Shown: positions 5,006 to 12,652 of the stretch, piece by piece
How the letters are laid out: each line of letters begins with the position of its first letter
How positions within the stretch are numbered: the stretch's first letter is position 1
Position numbers and translations under genes: made by a program
Origin: UBA6197 sp047638075
GTDB lineage: Bacteria; Pseudomonadota; Alphaproteobacteria; Rhodobacterales; Rhodobacteraceae
NCBI RefSeq assembly: GCF_047638075.1
Contig: NZ_JBLJBV010000038.1
Span: forward strand, 1 to 12,652
DNA: 12,652 bases
Direction: 5' to 3'
Notes under the pieces: generated by a model
The model's database searches: none
Seen by the model: the letters and a program-made list of their open reading frames with translations, nothing else
What the model was told of the DNA's origin: nothing

Positions 5006-6502
5006 CTATTTTGCGATTTCCTCGATTTCACCTGGGCGCCAGCTCATGTCGAACCAGGGCTCTAGCGGGCCGTAAAGGCGCAGGATCGTGTTCCAGGTCT
5101 GGCCCGGCACGGTCTGGACCCAGTTGGCTTCTTTGCCTTCGGGCGCCTCGGGGCCGAACCAGACGTCGACCGAGCCGTCCTCGTTGACCAGCAGATCCTT
5201 GTTCTGGCTGGAGACCGAGGGCTTTTTCTGATCGGTCTGGATCATCGAGCGGGTCTGGTTGGAATAGAGGATGACCGACCAGAAGTTCTTGACCGGGATG
5301 TCTTTGGGCAGGTGCAGCCGATAGTTCTTGTCACCGTCCAGCGCGGCGCCGTTCTTGTCATGCGCCGTCTAGGCGTAATTCGAGCCCTCGCCGACCATCT
5401 TCGTCTCCATCGCCGGGGTGACGCCGGTGGCCATGAAATAGAAGAAGTTGGCACCGTCCAGGTTGTTTACCCCCGGCTGGGACTGGAACTCGTAGCCGCC
5501 GACAAAGGCGACCTGCCAGTTGCTGTCGTCATAGATGAAGAACTCAGGCGCGCGGGTGTGGAAGGCCACGGTGCGCGCGGTGGCATCGCCGACTGCTGCC
5601 GCCTCGGTCAGGATGGCCTTCATCCGCTCGTCGGGCGCAAAGGGCTTGCCCTTTTCGATGCCAATCGAGGCAAAGAAACCTTGCGTCACCGGATCGAGCG
5701 TGTCCACCGGCTCCTTCTGGATGACCTTGTTCAGCATCTCCCAGAAGGTGTAATCAGCCGGGTTGACCATGTTGAAGGGCTTGCCGGACATGTTGACGAA
5801 TGTCGGCGTTTTAGGGTCCTCGCCGGGCGCGTAGATCTTCGTATTTGCCTTGACCAGATCGACACCCGGCTTGGGGTCGCCGTTCTCGAGGAAGCTGCGC
5901 CAGACAACCCACATGTTGTAGGTGGGCGCGGTCACCACCTCGATGTAATCGCCTGCGGGGGTGTCGCCTTTGAAACCCGGCGGCAGGAACAGGTATTTTC
6001 CACCTGCGCCCTTGTCCTTGCCGGTGATGCCGACATCGTTCACCCAGCGATACCACATGTCATCGACCAGCCCCAGCACTTTGGGCGGCACCTCGACAAC
6101 CAGCGGTCCGTCGGTCAGGTCGATCCAGAACCAACTGTAGACGGTGTTGTCATTGGCAGTCAGCTCGATGGTGCGCGGATCAACCAGTTGCTCCCAGATC
6201 GGGACGGTTTGGTTGACCGGGCCCATCGCGGAGATGGCGTCGAGATTGCCCTTCTGGTTCACGATCGGCAGCGCCAGCATGTAGGACTGCACCGCGCGCT
6301 GGAAATCGAGATTGTCCCACAGGACCTGCGCAGTTGCGTCGTCGGGATAGCCATAGTCGAACTTCAGCGTGCCGAGCCGCGTCTCGACGCTGTCGGGCGC
6401 GGCGACGCCCGGCGGGATCGGGGTCTGGTAGGCGTAGTCCTCTGCACAGGCCGCGCCGGCGACGAGTATAATTGCGGCAAAAGTCGATGTTAACCTTATC
6501 AT
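5006..6502 (-). pseudogene. DUF1254/DUF1214 exported protein, interrupted by one in-frame TAG
   Basis: The frame runs 498 codons from ATG 6502, which has GGAG eight bases upstream (6511-6514), to TAG 5006. Residues 1-20 form a signal peptide (M-I-R-L-T-S start, cut expected after A-C-A). The DUF1254 domain lies at roughly 45-180 and DUF1214 at roughly 360-480 (L-H-L-P-K-D-I-P-V-K-N-F-W-S-V-I-L-Y is typical). Codon 378 (5369-5371) is TAG between S-N-Y-A and T-A-H-D, a position that in relatives I recall is often Trp, so TGG to TAG is the likely change. Both sides remain in the same frame with no other lesion. Termination there would remove most of DUF1214. Family function is unknown; it follows the sulfatase gene after 78 bp and is probably co-transcribed with it. 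Confidence 0.8.
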
Positions 6503-6580
6503 TTTCGATGCTCCATGAAAGTTTGCGGCATGGCAACCTTGCTCGGTCGCCATGCCGTGTTTCAACAATCCCGACAGGGA

Positions 6581-9088
6581 TCAATCGCTGGCTTTTTTCA
6601 TCGCCGCCTCAAGAGCCTTGATGTCAGCCTCCGACAATTCCGGCCGGTCAAGCTTGAGCGTCAGCTTTTCCAGTTTGCCCGTGAAGGCGAAGGGCGGTTT
6701 GTAATCCGCGTCATTCACGCCGGTCAGAGTGTCCGAGCCGACATCGAAGGATTCGTCCCACTGAAGGATCATCGGCAGGGTTTTTTCCATCTTCTTGCTG
6801 TCGACGACCTTGCCATCCACTTTGAGGGTTCCGGTCCCGGGCCGACCAAGGCCCTCAAAGCTGTTGTACTTCAGCGTTCCCACGCCTTTGCCGTCATAGA
6901 CAAAGTCGAATTCGACCGTGTGCTTGCCGGGGCTCAGCGCGTCCGGGCCCTCCCACTTGATACGTTCCAGATCCAGCATGTTCCACAGGAACACCGGCTT
7001 GCCCTTCAGCAAGTAGAAACCGTATCCAGCGAACCGACCGCCAGAGGTCAGCAACATGCCTTCCGCACCGCCTTCAGGCACGTCGATCTCTGCCGTGATC
7101 GTATAGGAAGTGTTCAGCAAAAGCGGCGAGTCGCCTTGCGGCAAACCGACCATCGGATGAGTGTAGACAAACTCGGACCGACCGGAGGTTATGTTCGGAC
7201 GCGGCGCGATAACACGGGCCGCCACGGACGCATCCATCGGGAAGACACCATATTTCTTGGCTTCTTCGACAAACAAGGCCTTCAATTCCTTGACCTTTTC
7301 AGGGTTTTCGGCAGCGATGTCAGTCGACTGGCTGTAATCCTTGGTCAGGTCATAGAGTTCGAGCACTTGATTGTTCAGCGGATCGGTGTTGGCCGGGCCA
7401 TAGGCTTCCCACGGTGCGCGGTTTACCTTTGTGCTGAGCAGCCAGCCTTCGTTGTAAAGCGCCCACTGGCCCATCATCTCGAAATACTGGGTCTTGTGAT
7501 GCGAGGGTTCCATGGCGTTTGCCGCATCGAACGTGTAGGCAAAGCTGGTGCCATCCATCGGCCGTTGCTTGATACCGTTGACAGTCTCCGGCGCCGGGAT
7601 TCCCGTCACCTCAAGCAAGGTGGGGGTGACGTCGTTCACATGCAGGAACTGCTCGCGCATGCCGCCCTTGTCGGTGATTTTTGCCGGCCAGGACACAACC
7701 ATGTTCTGACTGATACCACCCAGCCGCGACGCGTTCTGCTTGAACCAGGTGAAGGGCGCATCAAAGGCCCAGGACCAGCCCGCCGACATGTGATTGCAAG
7801 TCTGCTCTGTGCCCCAAGTATCATACCATTTCATCTGGGTTTCGACAGGCACGGTCACTCCGTTGAAGAACGCAACCTCGTTGGGTGTGCCTTCCGGCCC
7901 GCCCTCGGCGCTGGTCCCGTTGTCGCCGTTGATATAGATGATCAGCGTGTTGTCGAACTTGCCCATTTCCTTGATCGTATCCACCACACGACCGATTTCA
8001 TGGTCAGTGTAGGCAGCATAGGCGGCAAAGATTTCGACCTGCTTGATATATAGCTTTTGCTCGTCGGCGCTCAGGCTGTCCCAGTCCTTGAGAACGTCGG
8101 TCGGCCAAGCCGACAGCTGTGTGTCCTCAGGAATGATCCCCAGGCGCTTTTGGTTTTCAAAGATGGTTTCTTGCAGTTTGTTCCATCCGCCATCGAACAG
8201 GTGCATGTCGTGAACCTTGTCGACCCATTCCTTTGTCGGGTGGTGTGGCGCATGATTTGCACCCGGTGCGTATTTAAGGAAGAACGGTTTTTCCGGCATG
8301 GTCTGATTGATGCGGTTCAGATAATCGATCGCATCGTCCGCCATCGCGGTTGTCAGGTTCCAGTCTTCTTTACCTTCAAACGGATAGATCTGTGTTGTGT
8401 TGCGAAACAGGTTCGGCTGCCACTGGTTGGCATCCCCGCCCACAAATCCGTAGAAATATTCGAACCCCATACCGGTCGGCCATTGATCGAACGGCCCCGC
8501 CTGGCTTGCGGCATAGGCCGGCGTGTTGTGATCCTAGCCGAACCAGGATGTCGCATAGCCATTATCCAGAAGGATTCGGCCGATCGTCGCTGAATCCTCC
8601 GGAATGATGCTGTTGTAACCGGGATAGCCGGTGGCCTGCTCGGAGATCACCCCGAACCCGACCGTATGGTGGTTACGCCCGGTGAGCAGCGCCGCCCGCG
8701 TCGGTGAACATAGCGCGGTCGAATGGATGTTCGTAAAACGCAGGCCTTCCTCGGCGATGCTGTCCATCGTCGGGCTGGGAATGACGCCGCCAAAGGTGCT
8801 GGGCACACCAAACCCCGAATCGTCCGTGATGATCAGCAGGATGTTTGGCGCCTCCTGCGGGGGCACGATGCGCGGCGCCCACCAGGGCGTTGATGTCAAT
8901 GCGCCGTCGGTGATCTTGCCACCGAATTCCGGGTCGGGTGCGGGCAGTTGGCTGCCTTCAATGGTTGTTGTGGCGCTTGGCGAACCAAGCGTTCCCGTCA
9001 CCGTCTGGACCCCGACAGCCAGCGGCATTGTTGCCGCCCACGCAAATGTGGCGGCAACCACAAGTCGTGGAAATAGATTACTCGGCAT
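6581..9088 (-). pseudogene. S1-family arylsulfatase with C-terminal accessory domain, in-frame TAG at the catalytic lysine
   Basis: A periplasmic sulfate-ester hydrolase frame of 835 codons from ATG 9088 (GAGGG at 9098-9102) to TGA 6581. A signal peptide covers about the first 26 residues. Metal ligands are in I-T-D-D (87-90); C-S-P-T-R at 127-131 is the formylglycine maturation motif. H187, H279 (A-N-H-A-P-H-H-P), D389-N390 (N-G-D-N-G) and K470 (W-P-A-K) match the remaining active-site set. Codon 185 (8534-8536) is TAG in W-F-G-[TAG]-D-H-N-T-P, where the family has G-K-x-H; AAG to TAG is the likely change. About 630-820 looks like a concanavalin/LamG-type beta-sandwich. Read normally it would make only 184 residues. 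Substrate unknown. Confidence 0.85.
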
Positions 9089-9097
9089 CGAATTTTT

Positions 9098-9129
9098 CCC
9101 TCATATCAATCTAGTCATTCGAATATTCG
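9098..9129 (-). promoter_or_regulatory. Sulfatase leader: ribosome binding site and CGAATATTCG palindrome
   Basis: GAGGG on the minus strand (9098-9102) lies about nine bases before the sulfatase ATG and supports that start. A perfect 10-bp palindrome, CGAATATTCG, sits at 9120-9129 in the 118-bp gap between the divergent sulfatase and AraC-type genes. It could be an operator half, but AraC-family sites are usually direct repeats, so this is tentative. Confidence 0.35.
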
Positions 9130-9149
9130 CACAGGTTATGGCAAGTTAT

Positions 9150-9180
9150 TTGACATCTCGCGCCAAAATCGTCTTTTATA
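9150..9180 (+). promoter_or_regulatory. Probable promoter of the AraC-family regulator gene
   Basis: TTGACA at 9150-9155 is a perfect sigma-70 -35 box. A plausible -10 (TTTTAT or TTTATA) follows at 9174-9180 with 18-19 bp spacing. The natural ATG is 27 bp further on at 9207. The spacing is slightly long, so activity is uncertain. Confidence 0.4.
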
Positions 9181-9206
9181 GGCGACGAACCACAAGATTG
9201 AAAAGT

Positions 9207-9218
9207 ATGGCAAAAAAA
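9207..9218 (+). other. Natural start codon and A7 tract causing a frameshift
   Basis: ATG 9207 is followed by GC and seven A's (9212-9218). As written, the frame opened here is M-A-K-K-H-S-P and is not AraC-like. With one A fewer it would read M-A-K-N-I-P-L-I-R-T-A-A-L-A-P-F, a normal N-terminus for this AraC subfamily, and continue into the long frame downstream. The extra A is a real frameshift, a sequencing error, or a slippage site. Confidence 0.7.
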
Positions 9219-9255
9219 CATTCCCCTCATCCGCACCGCAGCACTCGCGCCTTTT

Positions 9256-10191
9256 TTGCTCTGGATGCGGGAACGCGGGCTGAGCTGGAAGGCAAGGCTT
9301 CGCGATGTAGGCCTTCCGGAGACGTTGTTGTTCGAAAGGGAGCGGCCCATTCCGTTGCTCGCCGGGACACGGTTCGTCGCCAATGCCAGCGAGACCGAAG
9401 GGCCGGATATCAGCTGTCGAGTCCTAACGGACACCTCTTTCGCGCAACTGGCCACCCTGGGCCGCGTGGTGATCGGAGCCAGAACCCCGCGCGAAGCCTT
9501 TGGCAACATGATGCGGTTTTACCCACAGCATTCCTCGCATGAACAGATCGTGGTCCTGCCCAGCGACGGCACGGAAACCATGCGGCACCGGTTTCTGGTA
9601 AATCTGGACGATACCGCGCTGCACGTCTGCCACCAATATGTTGCCGCACTGGTCCGCGCAGTGATGGCCGATACCGGCCTTGCAGACTCCAGACCTCCAT
9701 TCGTGCAGTTGACACCGCACCCGACATACGGCCTCGACCATCTGCACAAATACCTTGGCAAGGCAGTTTCGCCAGCGGTGGATGGAACCCTGACCATGAC
9801 ACTCGACAACCAGGTGCTTGACCGGGCGTATCTGCGTCGGTCTCTCGGACGGAAGGCCTTTGAGATCACTCCGATCTGCGGCGATGGCTCGCTTACATAT
9901 GCCCTGCGCACGATCCTGCCCGGAATTCTTGATCAGGGGCCCGCCCATATTGCCGAGATCGCGGCCCTTGCAGGCACCAGCCCGCGGTCGTTCCAGCGAC
10001 AGCTGGCTGCCGAAAACACCTCGTTCTCTAAAGAAGTCGACAGGTTACGCCGTGAACAGGCGCTGAACCGGTTGAAGCACAGCGGTGATAATGTAGGCGA
10101 TATCGCGGCAGACCTTGGCTATAGCGAACAATCCAGTCTGACACGGGCCATGCGCCGTTGGACCAGCAAGCCTCCGCGCCAGATGCGTTGA
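9256..10191 (+). CDS. AraC-family transcriptional regulator, 5' end frameshifted
   Basis: A DNA-binding regulator divergent from the sulfatase, probably its local activator. Restoring the frame from ATG 9207 gives 327 residues, the usual length for regulators with an arabinose-binding-like N-terminal domain. The C-terminus carries the two-helix-turn-helix domain: H-I-A-E-I-A-A-L-A-G-T-S-P-R-S-F-Q-R-Q-L, then D-I-A-A-D-L-G-Y-S-E-Q-S-S-L-T-R-A near the end. As sequenced, the AraC frame is open from 9202, but its first usable starts are TTG 9256 or ATG 9265. Such a product would lack about 17-20 N-terminal residues, and neither start has a clear ribosome binding site. It may be a pseudogene. The start given is the longest in-frame one. 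Confidence 0.75.
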   Translation: MLWMRERGLSWKARLRDVGLPETLLFERERPIPLLAGTRFVANASETEGPDISCRVLTDTSFAQLATLGRVVIGARTPREAFGNMMRFYPQHSSHEQIVVLPSDGTETMRHRFLVNLDDTALHVCHQYVAALVRAVMADTGLADSRPPFVQLTPHPTYGLDHLHKYLGKAVSPAVDGTLTMTLDNQVLDRAYLRRSLGRKAFEITPICGDGSLTYALRTILPGILDQGPAHIAEIAALAGTSPRSFQRQLAAENTSFSKEVDRLRREQALNRLKHSGDNVGDIAADLGYSEQSSLTRAMRRWTSKPPRQMR

Positions 10192-10309
10192 AGCAGGCTG
10201 GATCTGGCATCATTGGCAGTATCGCGCCGATCCCGCATCACGGCACAGGCGCTCATCATCCATGCGATCGCGGACCTTTCCGGCAACAAGGCCAGCTCCT
10301 CGGCAGTCT

Positions 10310-10606
10310 TCGCCTGAAACTCTTGGCGGTACACGACGACGTGTGGACAGAACCCTTGGCCGACGCGGCGGCGGTATCGGTTGAAACAGGCCGGGCCGAC
10401 GCGTTGCGAAAGTGGTTGCTGGAACGCTGGCACCATCCCTATACAATGATGCGCGATCTGGGGCGGCGGGGGCCAAACGCGCTGCGCAAAGCCCCAAAGG
10501 CCAAGCCCGCGCTGGGTATCCTTGAAGGTCACGGCTGGATTGTAGCGCTTGCCCCCGGAACCCTGGTGCGTGGTGCGGCGTGCAAGCAATCTTGGCGCAT
10601 TGTGAG
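10310..10606 (+). pseudogene. Fragment resembling the C-terminus of a DUF3987 protein
   Basis: The frame (codons in phase with 10311) reads L-K-L-L-A-V-H-D-D-V-W and A-D-A-L-R-K-W-L-L-E-R-W. It continues R-R-G-P-N-A-L-R-K, L-E-G-H-G-W-I-V-A-L-A-P-G-T and K-Q-S-W-R-I-V. The L-R-K-W-L-L, R-G-P-N-A-L-R and L-E-x-H-G-W blocks resemble the C-terminal winged-helix part of DUF3987 (YfjI-like) proteins of plasmids and phages. There is no plausible start or N-terminal helicase domain, and IS256 sequence replaces its end. Sequence at 10192-10310, after the AraC gene, gives nothing I can assign. The family call is from memory of motifs and is moderate. Confidence 0.4.
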
Positions 10607-10977
10607 CGTGAAGCCCATATCAACGCTGAGGCTGCATTCGACGACTTCATCGCGACATACGGCGTGAAATACGGCTAGGTCGCGGCCAAACTGACCAAAG
10701 ACCGCAACGTGCGACAGGCATTCCATGACTTCCCCGCTAAGCATTGGAAACACATCCGAACGACCAACCCAATGAGCGCACCTTCGCTACGGTCCGGCAT
10801 CGCACCGGCAATAGCAAAGGATGCCCCAGCCGCAAAACGGGCCTTGCCACGGCGTTCAAGCTGATGATGTCAGCCCAGACCAAATGGCGCAACCTCAACG
10901 GCGCGAACCGCATGCCTGAGATCATCCATGGGATCGAATTCAAGGACGGGATCAAGCAACTCCAAAAGGCCGCCTGA
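10607..10977 (+). pseudogene. IS256-family transposase, C-terminal remnant
   Basis: The first part reads E-A-A-F-D-D-F-I-A-T-Y-G-V-K-Y-G, TAG (10676-10678), then A-K-L-T-K-D-R-N-V and W-K-H-I-R-T-T-N-P. A frameshift near 10770-10780 moves to the frame T-F-A-T-V-R-H-R-T-G, F-K-L-M-M-S-A-Q-T-K-W and G-I-E-F-K-D-G-I-K-Q-L, ending TGA 10975. These blocks are the mutator-type (IS256) transposase C-terminus, including the R-T-T-N-P...F-A-T-V-R-H-R-T region that normally carries the catalytic Glu; here the usual I-E-S is damaged. The catalytic aspartates are missing. It is a dead 3' fragment abutting the DUF3987-like piece. Confidence 0.8.
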
Positions 10978-11010
10978 TCACACCGTCACCAACTTTCGCT
11001 CATAGCTCGC
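10976..11010 (+). repeat. Probable right end of the IS256-family element
   Basis: GATCACACCGTCACC directly after the transposase stop, followed by an ATAGCTC motif, resembles the 3' ends of IS256-family elements in Alphaproteobacteria. The left end is absent, so the repeat cannot be confirmed by pairing. Confidence 0.35.
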
Positions 11011-11282
11011 GCTCCTGCGCCTGCAAGGGCTCAGCATCACCTATGAACACCAAAGCAAGGACCATCGTCGGGTTCTGACGCTAAAGGCAAGACAGCACCA
11101 TCAACATTGATAAAAAGCACCAGATCGGGGCAGCCTAAAGGTTGACGTAATCAACCGCGGTAAATACGAATGATGAAGCCTGCGGAGGCAAAGTTGAACT
11201 GACTAAATACTCCCTAAAAACTCACCCATGACATACCCCGATACTAAGTGACAGACGGCACAAGAAAAGGACGATCCAGGAA
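11011..11282. other. Intergenic region, unassigned
   Basis: Short frames here have no recognisable similarity. Composition shifts from GC-rich to A+T-richer across it, so it probably spans the junction between IS debris and the imported polysaccharide genes. AAGGA at 11267-11271 is the best ribosome binding site for the next gene, 11 bases before its ATG; AGG at 11278 is too close. No clear promoter was found. Confidence 0.4.
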
Positions 11283-12074
11283 ATGGAGACGACGAACAAG
11301 TTATCTACATACCTAATTAATCTGGATCGGGCGACAGAGAGACTTCAGGCCACCCATAAGGAGATCAGCACTGCCAAGCTCTCTTATGAGCGAATCTCTG
11401 CGTTTGATGGGCGCATACTGACCGATGACCAAAGATCAAGGTATGACGAGGCATTAGCTTTTAAAACCTCAAGTCGATCTCTGGCAGATAGTGAAATAGG
11501 ATGCTACCTCAGCCACGTCAGAGCAGTCGAACTTTTTCTAAAAACAAACTCGGAATACTGTCTGGTGTTAGAAGACGACATCAAACTGCACCCAGATTTC
11601 ACAGTTACCCTGATGGATCTGATGGGGTTTCTTGATCAGCATAAGTCCAATAACTACGATATCGTTAACCTGTGTAATGAGCCCAAAAGGCATTATAACA
11701 AAATTCGCGAAATTAGATCTTCCAACAGTAGTTTTATCCTCTGTAGGGCGCATTTCTTTCCAGTATTAACAACCGGAATCTTGTGGAGCCGAGATGGCGC
11801 AAAGAAGTTTATCTCGTCATGTTATCCCATTCACTCACCGATTGATCAATTCTTAAAAGATTGGTGTATTAAAAATGACAATGGGCTGTGCTTTCTTAAC
11901 CCGCCGATTGCAAGCAGGAATGTCGAAAGTCAAATTGACTTCAGTTCGCACCGTACTGGCGCAAAAAGGAAAAATTACGCCATAAATTATTTCATCACAA
12001 AGCAAATAAGAAGTTTTCGAAACAAGAGATTGGCTCAAAAATCTTATATAAGGTTTCAAAAGCTACTCAAATAG
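11283..12074 (+). CDS. Glycosyltransferase family 25 (LPS/surface polysaccharide biosynthesis)
   Basis: A 263-residue cytoplasmic glycosyltransferase adding a sugar to a surface glycan. GT25 hallmarks are present: Y-L-I-N-L-D-R-A-T-E-R-L at about 10-21, I-S-A-F-D-G near 38-43, S-E-I-G-C-Y-L-S-H near 70-78, and L-V-L-E-D-D-I near 94-100, where E-D-D is the acidic motif expected to bind the metal and sugar nucleotide. T-T-G-I-L-W-S-R-D-G-A near 163-173 and P-I-D-Q-F near 188-192 also fit. Length is normal. The C-terminus is lysine/arginine-rich. The gene is clearly more A+T-rich than the sulfatase locus, suggesting transfer. It converges on the sulfotransferase gene with a 12-bp overlap. Donor and acceptor sugars cannot be told. 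Confidence 0.85.
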   Translation: METTNKLSTYLINLDRATERLQATHKEISTAKLSYERISAFDGRILTDDQRSRYDEALAFKTSSRSLADSEIGCYLSHVRAVELFLKTNSEYCLVLEDDIKLHPDFTVTLMDLMGFLDQHKSNNYDIVNLCNEPKRHYNKIREIRSSNSSFILCRAHFFPVLTTGILWSRDGAKKFISSCYPIHSPIDQFLKDWCIKNDNGLCFLNPPIASRNVESQIDFSSHRTGAKRKNYAINYFITKQIRSFRNKRLAQKSYIRFQKLLK

Positions 12075-12652
12075 CTCAAAGTCCCTGCAAAAGAGGTCCT
12101 CCAACCTTTTGATCTGGGAAGCGGTTGGTGAATACCCCCCCTTGGATACATTTTTGCGTTCAATCGGTTGCATTTTCAGATCGACACCACGATCTTTCAG
12201 CCGGTGGGTGATAGTTGCCATGTCACGGTCCAGATTTTCGACACGACCCAAAAAATCATACGATAGAAGATCAGGCCTAACGTTATAAAACTGCGGACGG
12301 AAATGCGGATCTATTCTATCCATATCCCCCTCAAAACTTCTCGTAAGATAATTCAAAAATATATCAAAGTTGTATTCGTTATCCCTGCTGGTATTGAAGC
12401 CAAACTTCTCGATATACGGAAGATGCCTTCGATGTTGTTTGTTTTTGAAGTCAACAAAAAAATTATTAAAGGCGCTTACTATCCTCCTAGTGGGGTTTCG
12501 CACAAAACTGAACTTAAAGACCATTGGATCACCCAACGCAGTCACAACGAGTCGCGTGTGCCGGGATCCCTGCAATATCTGTCTACACTCGTGTATGGGC
12601 GGTGTCAGCAATTCGTGTTGGCGCGAGGGCTTGAAGCGAGCAGCAGCCTGAG
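12063..12652 (-). CDS. Type-2 sulfotransferase, N-terminus beyond the window
   Basis: This enzyme class moves sulfate from PAPS to a glycan. The frame is open from the window edge (first full codon reads Gln at 12648-12650) to TAG at 12063, so it is partial at its 5' end. F-K-F-S-F-V-R-N-P-T-R-R-I-V-S-A-F is the 3'-phosphate-binding motif of the Sulfotransfer_2 family. L-S-Y-D-F-L-G-R-V-E-N-L-D-R-D further on is the matching C-terminal block. The PAPS 5'-phosphosulfate loop should lie upstream, outside the window. A TTG at 12611 could act as a start, but the frame continues upstream with plausible sequence and the family needs more N-terminal residues. Pairing with a GT25 enzyme suggests a sulfated surface polysaccharide. 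Confidence 0.8.
   Translation of the reverse strand, partial: QAAARFKPSRQHELLTPPIHECRQILQGSRHTRLVVTALGDPMVFKFSFVRNPTRRIVSAFNNFFVDFKNKQHRRHLPYIEKFGFNTSRDNEYNFDIFLNYLTRSFEGDMDRIDPHFRPQFYNVRPDLLSYDFLGRVENLDRDMATITHRLKDRGVDLKMQPIERKNVSKGGYSPTASQIKRLEDLFCRDFELFE

Noticed and set aside
5312..6493. Long plus-strand open frame opposite the DUF1254 gene.
   Set aside because: It is the antisense shadow of a gene with clear family motifs and a signal peptide on the minus strand; its own translation has no recognisable domain.
6515..8053. Long plus-strand open frame (512 codons) opposite the sulfatase.
   Set aside because: It is antisense to a gene with a full sulfatase active-site set; long antisense frames are common in GC-rich DNA.
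5369..8536. UAG recoding (pyrrolysine or other) across the window, suggested by TAG in the sulfatase and DUF1254 genes and the IS256 and IS3 relics.
   Set aside because: TAG also serves as the apparent natural stop of the DUF1254 gene (5006), the GT25 gene (12072) and the sulfotransferase gene (12063). The transposase relics also contain TGA and TAA lesions and frameshifts. No suppressor tRNA was seen. Decay or error is simpler, though readthrough of the single sulfatase codon is not excluded.
10119..10589. Minus-strand open frame over the end of the AraC gene and the following region.
   Set aside because: It overlaps the well-supported AraC C-terminus and shows no family motif; the plus-strand reading has DUF3987-like blocks.
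11283..12652. Functional link between the sulfotransferase and the nearby sulfatase as a sulfation/desulfation system.
   Set aside because: They are separated by IS debris, differ in base composition, and the sulfatase is broken; proximity looks accidental.

Overview
The window looks like an accessory region of an alphaproteobacterial replicon, probably from a marine Rhodobacterales (Roseobacter-group) organism. That is an inference from the GC-rich coding style, the kinds of IS elements, the plasmid pRiA4b ORF-3 family gene, and the DUF1254/sulfatase/multiheme cytochrome content; no rRNA or marker gene fixes the taxon. No tRNA, rRNA or CRISPR array was seen.

Layout. 1-1339: right-hand part of a dead IS3-family element (end of orfA, all of orfB, right inverted repeat). 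Its reading frames are interrupted by eight copies of a 37-45 bp palindromic element with the form CCCTCTC - variable hairpin - TGCCGGGCAACR. Most junctions can be placed to the base, because removing the copies largely restores the transposase frame. 1340-2079: the IS3 element sits in the tnpC gene of an IS66-family element; the last 33 codons of tnpC remain, followed with a 4-nt overlap by an intact pRiA4b ORF-3 family gene and then an IS66-like right end. 2080-2723: another broken IS3-family transposase end, then non-coding sequence.

2724-9088 (all minus strand): an S1 arylsulfatase gene, a DUF1254/DUF1214 exported-protein gene and, further downstream, an intact gene for an octaheme cytochrome c with a repeat-rich C-terminus. 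The sulfatase and DUF1254 genes each carry one in-frame TAG in an otherwise full-length frame; in the sulfatase it falls at the expected catalytic lysine. A divergent AraC-family regulator gene follows (9207-10191), with a +1 shift in an A7 tract five bases after its natural ATG. So three of the four genes of this presumed sulfate-ester utilisation locus have a single lesion, which fits recent decay (or sequence errors) better than recoding.

10192-11282: relics: a piece resembling a DUF3987 C-terminus, an IS256-family transposase C-terminus and its right end, then unassigned sequence. 11283-12652: an A+T-richer pair of convergent genes, a GT25 glycosyltransferase (+) and a type-2 sulfotransferase (-, running off the window), whose 3' ends overlap by 12 bp; these look like imported surface-polysaccharide genes.

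The most unusual signal is the palindromic element family at 12-1187.
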